From Pseudomonas baltica (GTDB lineage Bacteria; Pseudomonadota; Gammaproteobacteria; Pseudomonadales; Pseudomonadaceae): a DNA stretch of 64,000 nt. This document shows, in pieces, positions 53,107 through 60,171 of the stretch. How positions within the stretch are numbered: the first letter of the stretch is position 1; every line of letters begins with the position of its first letter. The DNA lies in NCBI RefSeq assembly GCF_014235765.1, contig NZ_JACMYH010000004.1, positions 62,001-126,000 of the forward strand. The letters are read 5' to 3'. The position numbers and the translations under genes were made by a program. Under the pieces are notes generated by a model. That model had not been told where the DNA came from. It ran no database searches and saw nothing but the letters and a program-made list of their open reading frames with translations.

Positions 53107-53122
53107 TCGTATCGATATACGA
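53107..53122. promoter_or_regulatory. IclR-type operator candidate
   Basis: TCGTAT-CGAT-ATACGA is a perfect 6-bp-arm palindrome, about 127 bp from the binding-protein start and 74 bp from the IclR start, in AT-rich DNA (53065-53155). A related ATCGTTTAACGG lies 20 bp to the left. Position and symmetry suit autoregulation by the adjacent IclR protein. Confidence 0.5.
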
Positions 53123-53195
53123 TTTTCAGGCCCGTTATTTGCTGTTGATTAGCTGTAGTCCGGGTTCAATCGCTGGTCATTTCCTTGAGGCCCTC

Positions 53196-53975
53196 ATGTC
53201 CGAAGATCGCAACAGCCTGTTCAACCAGTCCCTGGAAAAAGGCCTGGCCGTACTGCGTACATTCAGCGCCAAGCGCCGCAGCATGAGCCTTGCAGAGATC
53301 GCCGAAGCCGCCCACATGACTAAAAGCTCGGCCCAGCGCATGGTGTTCACCCTGGAAAGCCTCGGTTACCTTCGGAAACACTCGCGCACCCGGCATTACC
53401 AGTTGACCCCACATGTGCTGGAACTGGGCTTCAGCTATCTGGACGCTCACTCGCTGATCGAGGTGGGCAACCCGTTTCTCGCCGAACTCACCCGGCTGAC
53501 CGGCGAGACCGCCTGCCTGACCGAGCCCACCGGTGTGGAAATGACCTACATCGCGCGCTTCGTCAGCGCCCGCTTCGTACCCGTGCACATGCCCATCGGC
53601 AGCCGCGTGCCGATGTACTGCACCGGCTCCGGTCGTGCCTACCTCAGCGCCCTGCCACCCACCGAGGCCCTGGCCCTGGTGCAAAGCAGCGCACGCGTCG
53701 CGCACACCCCGCACACCCACACCGACGTGGACGAGATCATGGCCTCGCTGCAAACCGTGCGCGAATGCGGCTACGCGGTGAACACCCAGGAACTGTTCCT
53801 CGGCGACATGACCATCGCCGCCCCCGTCATCGGCGGCAACGGCCGCCCCGTGGCCGCCGTCCACGTGGTCGCCCCCACCAGCCGCTGGACTCGCGCCGAC
53901 GCCGAAAGCCAGCTGGTGCCGGCGTTGATGCAGTGTGTGCAGGTGTTGAGCAATTCGGCGCGGAGTTTGGGGTAG
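53196..53975 (+). CDS. IclR-family transcriptional regulator
   Basis: A 259-residue regulator with an N-terminal winged HTH (residues about 10-70; SLAEIAEAAHMTKSSAQRMVF) and the IclR effector domain (GETACLTEPTGVEMTYIARF, GSRVPMYCTGSGRAYL, CGYAVNTQELFLGDMTIAAPV). ATG 53196 has GAGG about five bases upstream; the frame is open further upstream but that part is not family-like. Divergent from the ABC-oxidase operon, which it probably controls in response to the imported substrate. Confidence 0.9.
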   Translation: MSEDRNSLFNQSLEKGLAVLRTFSAKRRSMSLAEIAEAAHMTKSSAQRMVFTLESLGYLRKHSRTRHYQLTPHVLELGFSYLDAHSLIEVGNPFLAELTRLTGETACLTEPTGVEMTYIARFVSARFVPVHMPIGSRVPMYCTGSGRAYLSALPPTEALALVQSSARVAHTPHTHTDVDEIMASLQTVRECGYAVNTQELFLGDMTIAAPVIGGNGRPVAAVHVVAPTSRWTRADAESQLVPALMQCVQVLSNSARSLG

Positions 53976-54007
53976 GAGAAAATTGAGGCTCCAGCCTAGT
54001 ATTGTGA

Positions 54008-54026
54008 TATCGCCAAATTGGCGATA
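54008..54026. promoter_or_regulatory. Perfect 19-bp palindrome upstream of the DUF2442-HTH gene
   Basis: TATCGCCAA-A-TTGGCGATA has 9-bp perfect arms. A TATACT -10-like hexamer lies at 54035-54040, so the palindrome covers the -35 area. This suggests repression by the HTH protein encoded 67 bp downstream. Confidence 0.6.
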
Positions 54027-54092
54027 CTGAACCTTATACTCATTGGATCGGGATAGTCGCGGTTTAGCTGTCTCACTGGAGGAGTGGAAGCA

Positions 54093-54548
54093 ATGGCATC
54101 GATGAAACGCCCCCGCCTGCGGGCTGTGCAGGCACATCCAGGCGCCATACTTGATCTGACGTTTACCAGCGGTCAGCAATTGCGCCTCAACATGCATGAC
54201 GATTTGAAAAGGTACCCTGGCCTGCGCTCACTGACCAAAGGCAAAGCCTTTGAAGGCGCCGTGATGGGCGACGCAGGTTGGACGGTCGAATGGCCTGCGC
54301 TCGATATTCAGATTGGCGCCGACACGCTGTTTCTGGACGCGCTGGCGCAATCGGCGCTGGACGAAAATACGCGCCTCTTCATCCAGTGGCGATTGAAGCA
54401 CCGTCTTACACTGGATCAGGCTGCCGAGGCTCTAGGCGTTAGCGCTCGCAGCATCAGCCGATACAGCAGTGGCCGAGAGGCAGTGCCGCGGACCTTGGCG
54501 CTAGCGTGCCTAGGGTGGGAAACGCTGGATCATCCGGATGCGGCTTGA
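54093..54548 (+). CDS. DUF2442-like protein with C-terminal XRE helix-turn-helix
   Basis: A 151-residue protein. Residues about 8-80 (HPGAILDLTFTSGQQLRLNMHDDL, EWPALDIQIGADTLFLDAL) look like DUF2442, a domain often paired with DUF4160 in toxin-antitoxin-like loci; residues about 95-135 form an XRE HTH (LTLDQAAEALGVSARSISRYSSG). ATG 54093 has GGAGGAG eight bases upstream. No DUF4160 partner or toxin gene adjoins, so it is a solitary antitoxin-like repressor. The palindrome at 54008 is a likely operator. Its function beyond DNA binding is unknown. Confidence 0.75.
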   Translation: MASMKRPRLRAVQAHPGAILDLTFTSGQQLRLNMHDDLKRYPGLRSLTKGKAFEGAVMGDAGWTVEWPALDIQIGADTLFLDALAQSALDENTRLFIQWRLKHRLTLDQAAEALGVSARSISRYSSGREAVPRTLALACLGWETLDHPDAA

Positions 54549-54563
54549 AGTGTAGGTCTTCTT

Positions 54564-55706
54564 TCAGGACTTGGGATGTTCAGCTTGTTCCAACGCGATC
54601 TCATAGCGCGTACTCCTACCCCCACCTGGCAATCGTTGCAGCAGGCCCTTTTCCAATAGATCGGCGAGGTGGCGTGTGGCGGTGGCCTTGCTGACCTTCG
54701 CTACCGCTTGATACTGCGCGGCGCTGATCCCTTCTTCGAATCCCTTGGCGCCACCATCGAGCAGGCGATTGATCACTTTCAGCTGCTCCTTCGATAACGG
54801 CAGCGCACGGTGCGCCTGCCAGAAGCGCGCCTTGTTCAGCACTCGATCGATGTTCGTGATCGCTGCGGTAATTGCTGCGAGCAACGTCTGAAGAAACCAC
54901 ACCAGCCACGGCGTGACGTCCATGTCGGCTTTCTGCGTTTGTTCCAGAACCGAGTAGTAACCCACCCGGTTGTCCAGAATGCTGGCTGACATCGCGTAGA
55001 AACGCACCGCTTGGTGGTCACCCTGGGCAAGCGCCAGGTCGGTGAGCGCGCGGGTCAAACGACCGTTGCCGTCGTCGAAGGGGTGCAGAGTCACGAACCA
55101 CAGGTGAGCGAGACCCGCGCGCAACAGGGGATCCAGCGTGGTCGACGCCACGTTGAACCAGTCAACGAACGTTTCAAGCTGCTGTTCCAGCCCGTGCCTA
55201 GATGGGGCTTCGAAGTGCACCGTTGGCCGATCCAGCGGGCCCGACACCACCTGCATTGGCTCATTGCCACGCAGCTCACCCACACGCACCGGCGTGTGCA
55301 GCTGACTCGAATCGTCCGCTGGAAACAGCAGCGAATGCCACTGCAGCAAGCGCTCTACGCTCAAAGGTTGAGCGTGATTGCACGTTGCATCGACCATCAA
55401 TTGCGCCAGACCCTCGCTGCGCGAAGTTCTCTGCGCCTCTTTGGGCTCGTGTACACCCAAGCGGCGAGCCAGGGAAGATCGAACCGAACCGGCATTGAGT
55501 GCCTCACCCTCGATTGCCGAGGACGTGATGATGTTCTGCAGCAGCGTATCGAGCATGCCCTGTCGGCTGCTCTCATCACCCACGGCGCCAAGCCTGCCCA
55601 ATAGCCGCCCTTGCTCGCTTGTACATCGACGCAGCAGGTCAGCCAGCTTGTCGGCTTGCCAGGAGAATTGCGGCCATTGAGGTTGCTGCCAGATCCACTG
55701 GGGCAT
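54564..55706 (-). CDS. Fic-family protein (DUF4172-Fic-wHTH), probable AMP-transferase
   Basis: A 380-residue protein. The catalytic motif HPFDDGNGR begins at His208, with a complete flap and nucleotide loop. The N-terminal DUF4172-like helices contain the inhibitory motif S62-SAI-E66-G67 ((S/T)xxxE(G/N)), so activity should be autoinhibited. The C-terminal ~80 residues (FEEGISAAQYQAVAKVSKATATRHL) form a winged HTH. ATG 55706 has GAGGA seven bases upstream. It probably transfers AMP from ATP onto target protein hydroxyls. The HTH and operator-like half-sites upstream suggest it represses itself. Confidence 0.88.
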   Translation of the reverse strand: MPQWIWQQPQWPQFSWQADKLADLLRRCTSEQGRLLGRLGAVGDESSRQGMLDTLLQNIITSSAIEGEALNAGSVRSSLARRLGVHEPKEAQRTSRSEGLAQLMVDATCNHAQPLSVERLLQWHSLLFPADDSSQLHTPVRVGELRGNEPMQVVSGPLDRPTVHFEAPSRHGLEQQLETFVDWFNVASTTLDPLLRAGLAHLWFVTLHPFDDGNGRLTRALTDLALAQGDHQAVRFYAMSASILDNRVGYYSVLEQTQKADMDVTPWLVWFLQTLLAAITAAITNIDRVLNKARFWQAHRALPLSKEQLKVINRLLDGGAKGFEEGISAAQYQAVAKVSKATATRHLADLLEKGLLQRLPGGGRSTRYEIALEQAEHPKS

Positions 55707-55724
55707 GAGCATTCCTCGCCTTGA

Positions 55725-55787
55725 TGAGCCGATTGGGGATCTTATTCGGCTCATATTGTGAGCCGAATGTTGAGTGTATTCGGCTCA
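55725..55787. promoter_or_regulatory. Cluster of four operator-like half-sites upstream of fic
   Basis: ATTCGGCTCA (55744-55753) and TGAGCCGAAT (55759-55768) form a perfect 10-bp dyad with a 5-base spacer. A third ATTCGGCTCA is at 55778-55787 and a 9/10 match TGAGCCGATT at 55725-55734. They occupy the region 20-80 bp upstream of the Fic start, so probably include its operator. The Fic C-terminal winged HTH is the candidate binder. Confidence 0.65.
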
Positions 55788-55845
55788 CGCTGGATATCAA
55801 GGGCCGTTTTAGATGCTTATGATACGGGCCAATCACGGCTCGTTT

Positions 55846-56049
55846 TTAGAGCACCTGACGAATCCGCTCGCCCGCCCACTCCAACCGTTCGCAAAACGGC
55901 CCGAGCAGGCAACGCATCTTGTCGGCATCCAGCGCCGTGGGGTGGTCGGCACCCAGCAACTGCCCTGTCAACGCCAATGCATCGGTGACATCCACCACTT
56001 GCTGAATCGCAGGCTGGATACCTTCGAGCGCCTGACTGAGGGCATTCAC
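55846..56049 (-). CDS. Small hypothetical protein
   Basis: A 67-residue frame starting GTG 56049 immediately after a TAG stop of a preceding short frame (56160-56050, ending PQATLQQWLS). The product (NALSQALEGIQPAIQQVVDV...LLGADHPTALDADKM) is helical and resembles small DUF-type proteins found in Pseudomonas accessory regions, but I do not recognise it. No clear ribosome site; coupling to the preceding frame would explain that. Low confidence that it is expressed. Confidence 0.35.
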   Translation of the reverse strand: MNALSQALEGIQPAIQQVVDVTDALALTGQLLGADHPTALDADKMRCLLGPFCERLEWAGERIRQVL

Positions 56050-56415
56050 CTAGCTTAGCCATTGTTGGAGCGTGGCTTGGGGAACTGGGTTGGGGATGTC
56101 CAGATGTTTGAGCATTGAGTCGTGCAGGTTAGTGAGGTTGGAGGAGGTGAGGGGGGTCAAGAGCAAAGGCTGCTACCCATGAAATGCAATAGATACTCGG
56201 CTTGATGTTCTGTACGCGTGAAAACTCTTGTCGGAGCTGACCATCAAAGTCGCAAACTATCTGGGTGTTACCTGTTCAAGAGAGAGTCACCTGGCGGTGT
56301 GTGTATTCGCTGTCGCGGCTATACAGTAAGTTAGAAAAATTTCTCATGAGCTACGGCGAGGCGCTTTAGTAGTATGATGACCATAATATGGAGCAGCCAG
56401 ATCAAAGGAGTTGTC
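56050..56415. other. AT-richer stretch without a clear gene
   Basis: A 366-bp gap. The first 110 bases hold a minus-strand open frame of 36 codons without a start (possibly the C-terminal end of a lost gene); the rest (56170-56415) is AT-rich, with no recognisable ORF, repeat or RNA, and precedes the membrane-protein gene. GC falls visibly below that of the flanking DNA, which suggests a junction of acquired DNA. Confidence 0.5.
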
Positions 56416-57354
56416 GTGCAAGCCATTAGCGATAAGATTCGTCACTACCGAAAAACCTTTCGTCCGCCAGTTTTCTACGCCATGGGAAGCTTGGTACTAT
56501 GGCTCTCACTGGTGCTCGTAGCGCTAATCCTTTCGCTAGTTCTCAGTGATCTTTATATCAGGCTTGCGGGCAATACCTTCTTACTCAGTTCCCATTCTCA
56601 ATTTTCACTACTCTTAGCAGAGCTGCCTGCACTATTGGGGCTTGGGCAGGCTTATTACCTAGGCAGGGCGCGCCGGTATAGGCTATACAATCCCAATGCC
56701 ATATCATTCGGCTTCCGGCGATCCTTTTCGAATCTTACAAATGAAAAAACGGCTTATCTGAAGAAGATTTTTCGTATCGAAGATGATTTGATGAGATTGG
56801 CCGCTGAACTGGTCGATGAATGGGAGTGGCGCGAGAAAATCAAGCTTCGGTGTAAAGAAACCTGGCTGATACGTGCCTCTGGTTTTTTTAGGCTTCCTTC
56901 AGCGTCTAACTTTGCAGCTTATGTCACTGGTATCCTTGCGGTAGTGGCAGGTATAGTCATTGCAACGATGACGCCCGATGCCGTGTTTGGTTCTATCAAT
57001 GACTATGTTGATATCGCTTTGGCGATGACTGAGCTGTTTTGGCTGGTTATAATTATTACCGTTTGTGTGTTGCCCTGCGCAGTCATTCTTGGCTCGCTGA
57101 AGTTAGTTGGCGATGTATTGCTGGAGTCCATAAATGATCAGTACCTTAGTAATACAGCCTTCTATAGGTTTGTTGCGGAAGTCTTGGAGTTGCACGATCT
57201 GGGCGACCGCCTATTGCTTCGAAAAACGGTAGGGTGGGCATATTGGAGCGTGCGGGTCCTCGTCTCACCAATACATGAATTGCCCAAAATTCGTCGGGGT
57301 ATTCGACGCGCGAAGCGGCTTCATCGGCCCCGCTATACGCATCACCTACAGTAG
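56416..57354 (+). CDS. Unrecognised four-helix membrane protein
   Basis: A 312-residue protein with four predicted transmembrane segments: about 20-46, 64-82, 166-186 and 203-230, plus a charged loop (about 85-160) and C-terminal tail (about 235-312) probably in the cytoplasm. GTG 56416 has AAAGGAG five bases upstream and is preferred to ATG 56374, which has none. Codon use is clearly more AT-rich than its neighbours (many ATA, TTA, AGG codons), a sign of transfer. I do not recognise the family. It is followed, after 276 bp, by the small protein and helicase genes. Confidence 0.65.
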   Translation: MQAISDKIRHYRKTFRPPVFYAMGSLVLWLSLVLVALILSLVLSDLYIRLAGNTFLLSSHSQFSLLLAELPALLGLGQAYYLGRARRYRLYNPNAISFGFRRSFSNLTNEKTAYLKKIFRIEDDLMRLAAELVDEWEWREKIKLRCKETWLIRASGFFRLPSASNFAAYVTGILAVVAGIVIATMTPDAVFGSINDYVDIALAMTELFWLVIIITVCVLPCAVILGSLKLVGDVLLESINDQYLSNTAFYRFVAEVLELHDLGDRLLLRKTVGWAYWSVRVLVSPIHELPKIRRGIRRAKRLHRPRYTHHLQ

Positions 57355-57497
57355 AAATAGCGAATTTAGCGCGCCATCCGGAAGGATTGTTCTGTTAGTT
57401 TTGAAAGCTACAGCGGGCGCCCGGTTGGCTCCAATGCACAGCCTGCGTTGGTCCAACACAGGCTAGTGAAAAGGTCATGTAGGTTTGAGACTGTCTA

Positions 57498-57650
57498 ATG
57501 CCTAGCCCACATGCACGACGTCGCTTGAAACGTCCGTTAAAGATTATTTTCCCTATCCAACCTGCGGATCCGGACATCAATGCAAATCAAGGTGGCATAC
57601 TTATGTGCCTACCTGTGGGAGGTGCATTGAATGGACGAAAGCAAGATTGA
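57498..57650 (+). CDS. Possible small ORF preceding the 109-residue protein
   Basis: A 50-codon frame beginning MPSPHARRRLKRPLKIIF. Its stop overlaps the next gene by 20 bases. There is no ribosome site at a suitable distance and no family resemblance, so it may be chance; it is listed because it fills the 276-bp gap after the membrane-protein gene. Nothing else is seen there. Confidence 0.2.
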   Translation: MPSPHARRRLKRPLKIIFPIQPADPDINANQGGILMCLPVGGALNGRKQD

Positions 57651-57960
57651 CCAGTGGAGTGACGAATACGTTCTCAATCGTCATCTGACGCCTTTACTTG
57701 AGCACTACGATGTCAAATGGCGTGGACATGGCCGCCTCTATGTCGACTACCAACGCCACAATATCGAAACGGCGCAACGCATTGTTACCGATTTGAGCAT
57801 CGCTTTGGGTGTATCGACATCGGCGGTAGGGTTCAGGCTGATGCAGTTGAACTGGCTCAAAGACGTTCGGCGCGCCTCCCACGCTTCCACGCATGGGAGC
57901 AACCCCGGAACTGGTTGGCACGTCGGTCACGGGACTACCCGTATAGTGACGTTTGCATGA
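57631..57960 (+). CDS. Small hypothetical protein with ImmA-tail-like segment
   Basis: A 109-residue protein; ATG 57631 has GGAGG nine bases upstream. Residues about 48-76 (QRIVTDLSIALGVSTSAVGFRLMQL) resemble the short C-terminal helix-turn segment after the HExxH motif in ImmA/IrrE proteases, but the HExxH itself is absent. The last ~30 residues look unlike protein, while a second reading frame over the same bases (57860-58040) continues with an aromatic, Arg-rich sequence whose stop overlaps the helicase start. A frameshift in the gene or assembly is therefore possible. Function unknown. Confidence 0.5.
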   Translation: MDESKIDQWSDEYVLNRHLTPLLEHYDVKWRGHGRLYVDYQRHNIETAQRIVTDLSIALGVSTSAVGFRLMQLNWLKDVRRASHASTHGSNPGTGWHVGHGTTRIVTFA

Positions 57961-58020
57961 TGAGTGATGGGTGGCGCAGCCACGGCCCTCGTGAAACGTA
58001 CCGCTTGGCAATGAGAGTCT

Positions 58021-59976
58021 ATGCACGCCGAACATGTTGATTTATCCCATCCCGTTTTCCTGCCTGTCGCCGAGAAAACCTGTTTACGTCTGCTCGCCGA
58101 AGACGGTGCTTCCCAGCTTGAATCTCTGAGCGGTCCGGAGCTGGCTGCCGTGCTCGTCATTCAAAACCTGGCACAGGCCGCTGAAAAAGACTTGAATGCC
58201 GCTGGGGCCGAAAGAATATTGGCCAAGCTGATCGGATGGGCCGTGGCCTCTCGACGACCGAGTGGCCTGTTATCCGAAGCACAACGCTTGTTCGACCAAG
58301 GCAAGCTGTATTACGGCCTTGAGGCGATCAAGACCCTGAAACTGCGCTTGCTGGAAGACGAAGAGGTCGCCGCCCAGGATTACCTCTTGCCTGGGGGGGA
58401 GTGGGATAGCAGCTTCAGTATTCGACACTACCGAGCGAACAACCCCTACCGCGAGCATGTGATTACGCCGCGGCATCGGGAGCGCTGGTTGAGCGACGCG
58501 CAAGACAACCTGCTGCGCACCTTCCGCGCCAATCTGAATGAAGACTTGCATGTACAAGGTTATGCCGGCGTCGGGAAAAGCCATTTGCTGGGCGCACTGC
58601 TGGAGTTTCTGCGCCCCGAAACCACCCTTGTACTGGCGCGCACGAAGAGCAAGCTTGAAGTGTTGCGCAAGCACATGGGCGGCGATCGCGACAGAAAAGC
58701 CGGTTCCACCTTCCAGGGCTTTGCGCACGCACTGCTGAAGCATTCCAGGTTCAACACGGCAACGGCCCCGGCCGGATTGCCGACGAAGCAGGCACTGGCT
58801 CTGGAACTCAACGTCCTGGGCCTGCGCCAGTATGACGGGCCGACTACCTTGGGCCTGTGCCTCAAAGTACTGGAAAACTACAGCGCTTCCAGAGACTACA
58901 GCTTGAGCGCTGCACATCTTCCGCATTTCCAGCAGGCATTGACCAGTGAGGATGCCAAGGTGTTGCTCGAGTATGCCAGACGCCTATGGCGGTACTTGGA
59001 CTCGACCCCGGCATGGGCAGGTCATGGGTATTTCGCCACGCTGTTGATGATCAAACGTGCCAGCTTGGCGGACTGCGTGGTACCGGCACGGTTTACCCAT
59101 GTGCTCATCGATGAAAGTCAGGACATTCCCGCGTCGCTATTGCAGATCATCGAGCGTGGCAAACAAGTGTTGATCACCCTTGGCGATGAGTATCAGCAGA
59201 TCAAGGGTGCAACTGTGCCGCGCCGTCATGGAGTGCGTCGCAGTGATATCAGCTATTCGTTACGTTCGGGGCGCAACGTGGAGAAGTTGGTCAACCCGCT
59301 TATCTCTCGGCACTCGGCCAAGAGCAAAGTGTATTTCGAGGGGGCTCGCAACGCGGACGTACGAGTGGAACATTATCACGAGGGTTTCGTGCCACCTGAA
59401 AGCTGTGCGGTGTTGACGGCTTCGCATTGGGACACCATGAAATGGGTCATGCAGCTTCACGACGCCAACTGTGGCTTCAGCTTCCCGAACAAAAAGGCTC
59501 AGGACGACCTTCAGCACTTCATGTCCACGGCCATCGCGCTCTACAAGCCTGAATATTACAGCCTTGACCATCATGGCAAAGGCGCACACCCGGATCTTAA
59601 CGAATTGCTCGACTGGGCTCAGGTGCGCGAAGCCAATCGATACGACAATTCGTTCTCATGGGTAGAAGACGCGCTGGAGAAGGGTTTCAACGTTGCAGAC
59701 ATGACACGGCTGAACCGCTTGCAAGGCCAGCTCGGCAGCAGTTGTGTGCTGATGATGGCCCAGGACGCTGGTGGAATGGAGTTTGATCAGGTGCTACTGA
59801 CCCCCGAGCTGCTTACCACGGGGGCGCTCAAGGATGCCTACGAATTCGACGAGCGAATTTGTGCAGTGTACGTCGCAATTTCCCGCGCTCGGCACCAGCT
59901 GTACATTCCTTACGATGTGGAGGAGTGGGTTGAATACCATAAGGGCCAGGCATTTCGGCAGCTTTACGGTTATTGA
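58021..59976 (+). CDS. UvrD/Rep-like superfamily 1 helicase with unknown N-terminal domain
   Basis: A 651-residue SF1 helicase. Walker A GYAGVGKS (Lys186), Walker B VLIDESQDI (Asp364-Glu365), motif III TLGDEYQQIKG, motif V GGMEFDQVLL and motif VI VAISRAR (Arg622, Arg624) are all present, so it should hydrolyse ATP and unwind or translocate on DNA. The first ~150 residues match no domain I recognise and may bind a partner or target. No nuclease motif is seen. It is in an AT-richer block with the membrane protein and the small protein; the 60 bp before it has no promoter, so it is probably co-transcribed with the small gene. Confidence 0.85.
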   Translation: MHAEHVDLSHPVFLPVAEKTCLRLLAEDGASQLESLSGPELAAVLVIQNLAQAAEKDLNAAGAERILAKLIGWAVASRRPSGLLSEAQRLFDQGKLYYGLEAIKTLKLRLLEDEEVAAQDYLLPGGEWDSSFSIRHYRANNPYREHVITPRHRERWLSDAQDNLLRTFRANLNEDLHVQGYAGVGKSHLLGALLEFLRPETTLVLARTKSKLEVLRKHMGGDRDRKAGSTFQGFAHALLKHSRFNTATAPAGLPTKQALALELNVLGLRQYDGPTTLGLCLKVLENYSASRDYSLSAAHLPHFQQALTSEDAKVLLEYARRLWRYLDSTPAWAGHGYFATLLMIKRASLADCVVPARFTHVLIDESQDIPASLLQIIERGKQVLITLGDEYQQIKGATVPRRHGVRRSDISYSLRSGRNVEKLVNPLISRHSAKSKVYFEGARNADVRVEHYHEGFVPPESCAVLTASHWDTMKWVMQLHDANCGFSFPNKKAQDDLQHFMSTAIALYKPEYYSLDHHGKGAHPDLNELLDWAQVREANRYDNSFSWVEDALEKGFNVADMTRLNRLQGQLGSSCVLMMAQDAGGMEFDQVLLTPELLTTGALKDAYEFDERICAVYVAISRARHQLYIPYDVEEWVEYHKGQAFRQLYGY

Positions 59977-60171
59977 TGATGCTTCTGAATGCTTGCAAGA
60001 AAGCGTTCGGTCTGGCGGTTGGAACGCAGGCACACAACCCGGCAGGTCACAGTAGCCTCGATCCCCATAAACCCGACCACCTGCTTCAAGTCCCCCTTCC
60101 CAAGGCCGATAGCAGAACCAATGCAAGCCCACGCCCCGCGTGCGCTGTGCCCTCTTCTAGCGAGCCCAGTG

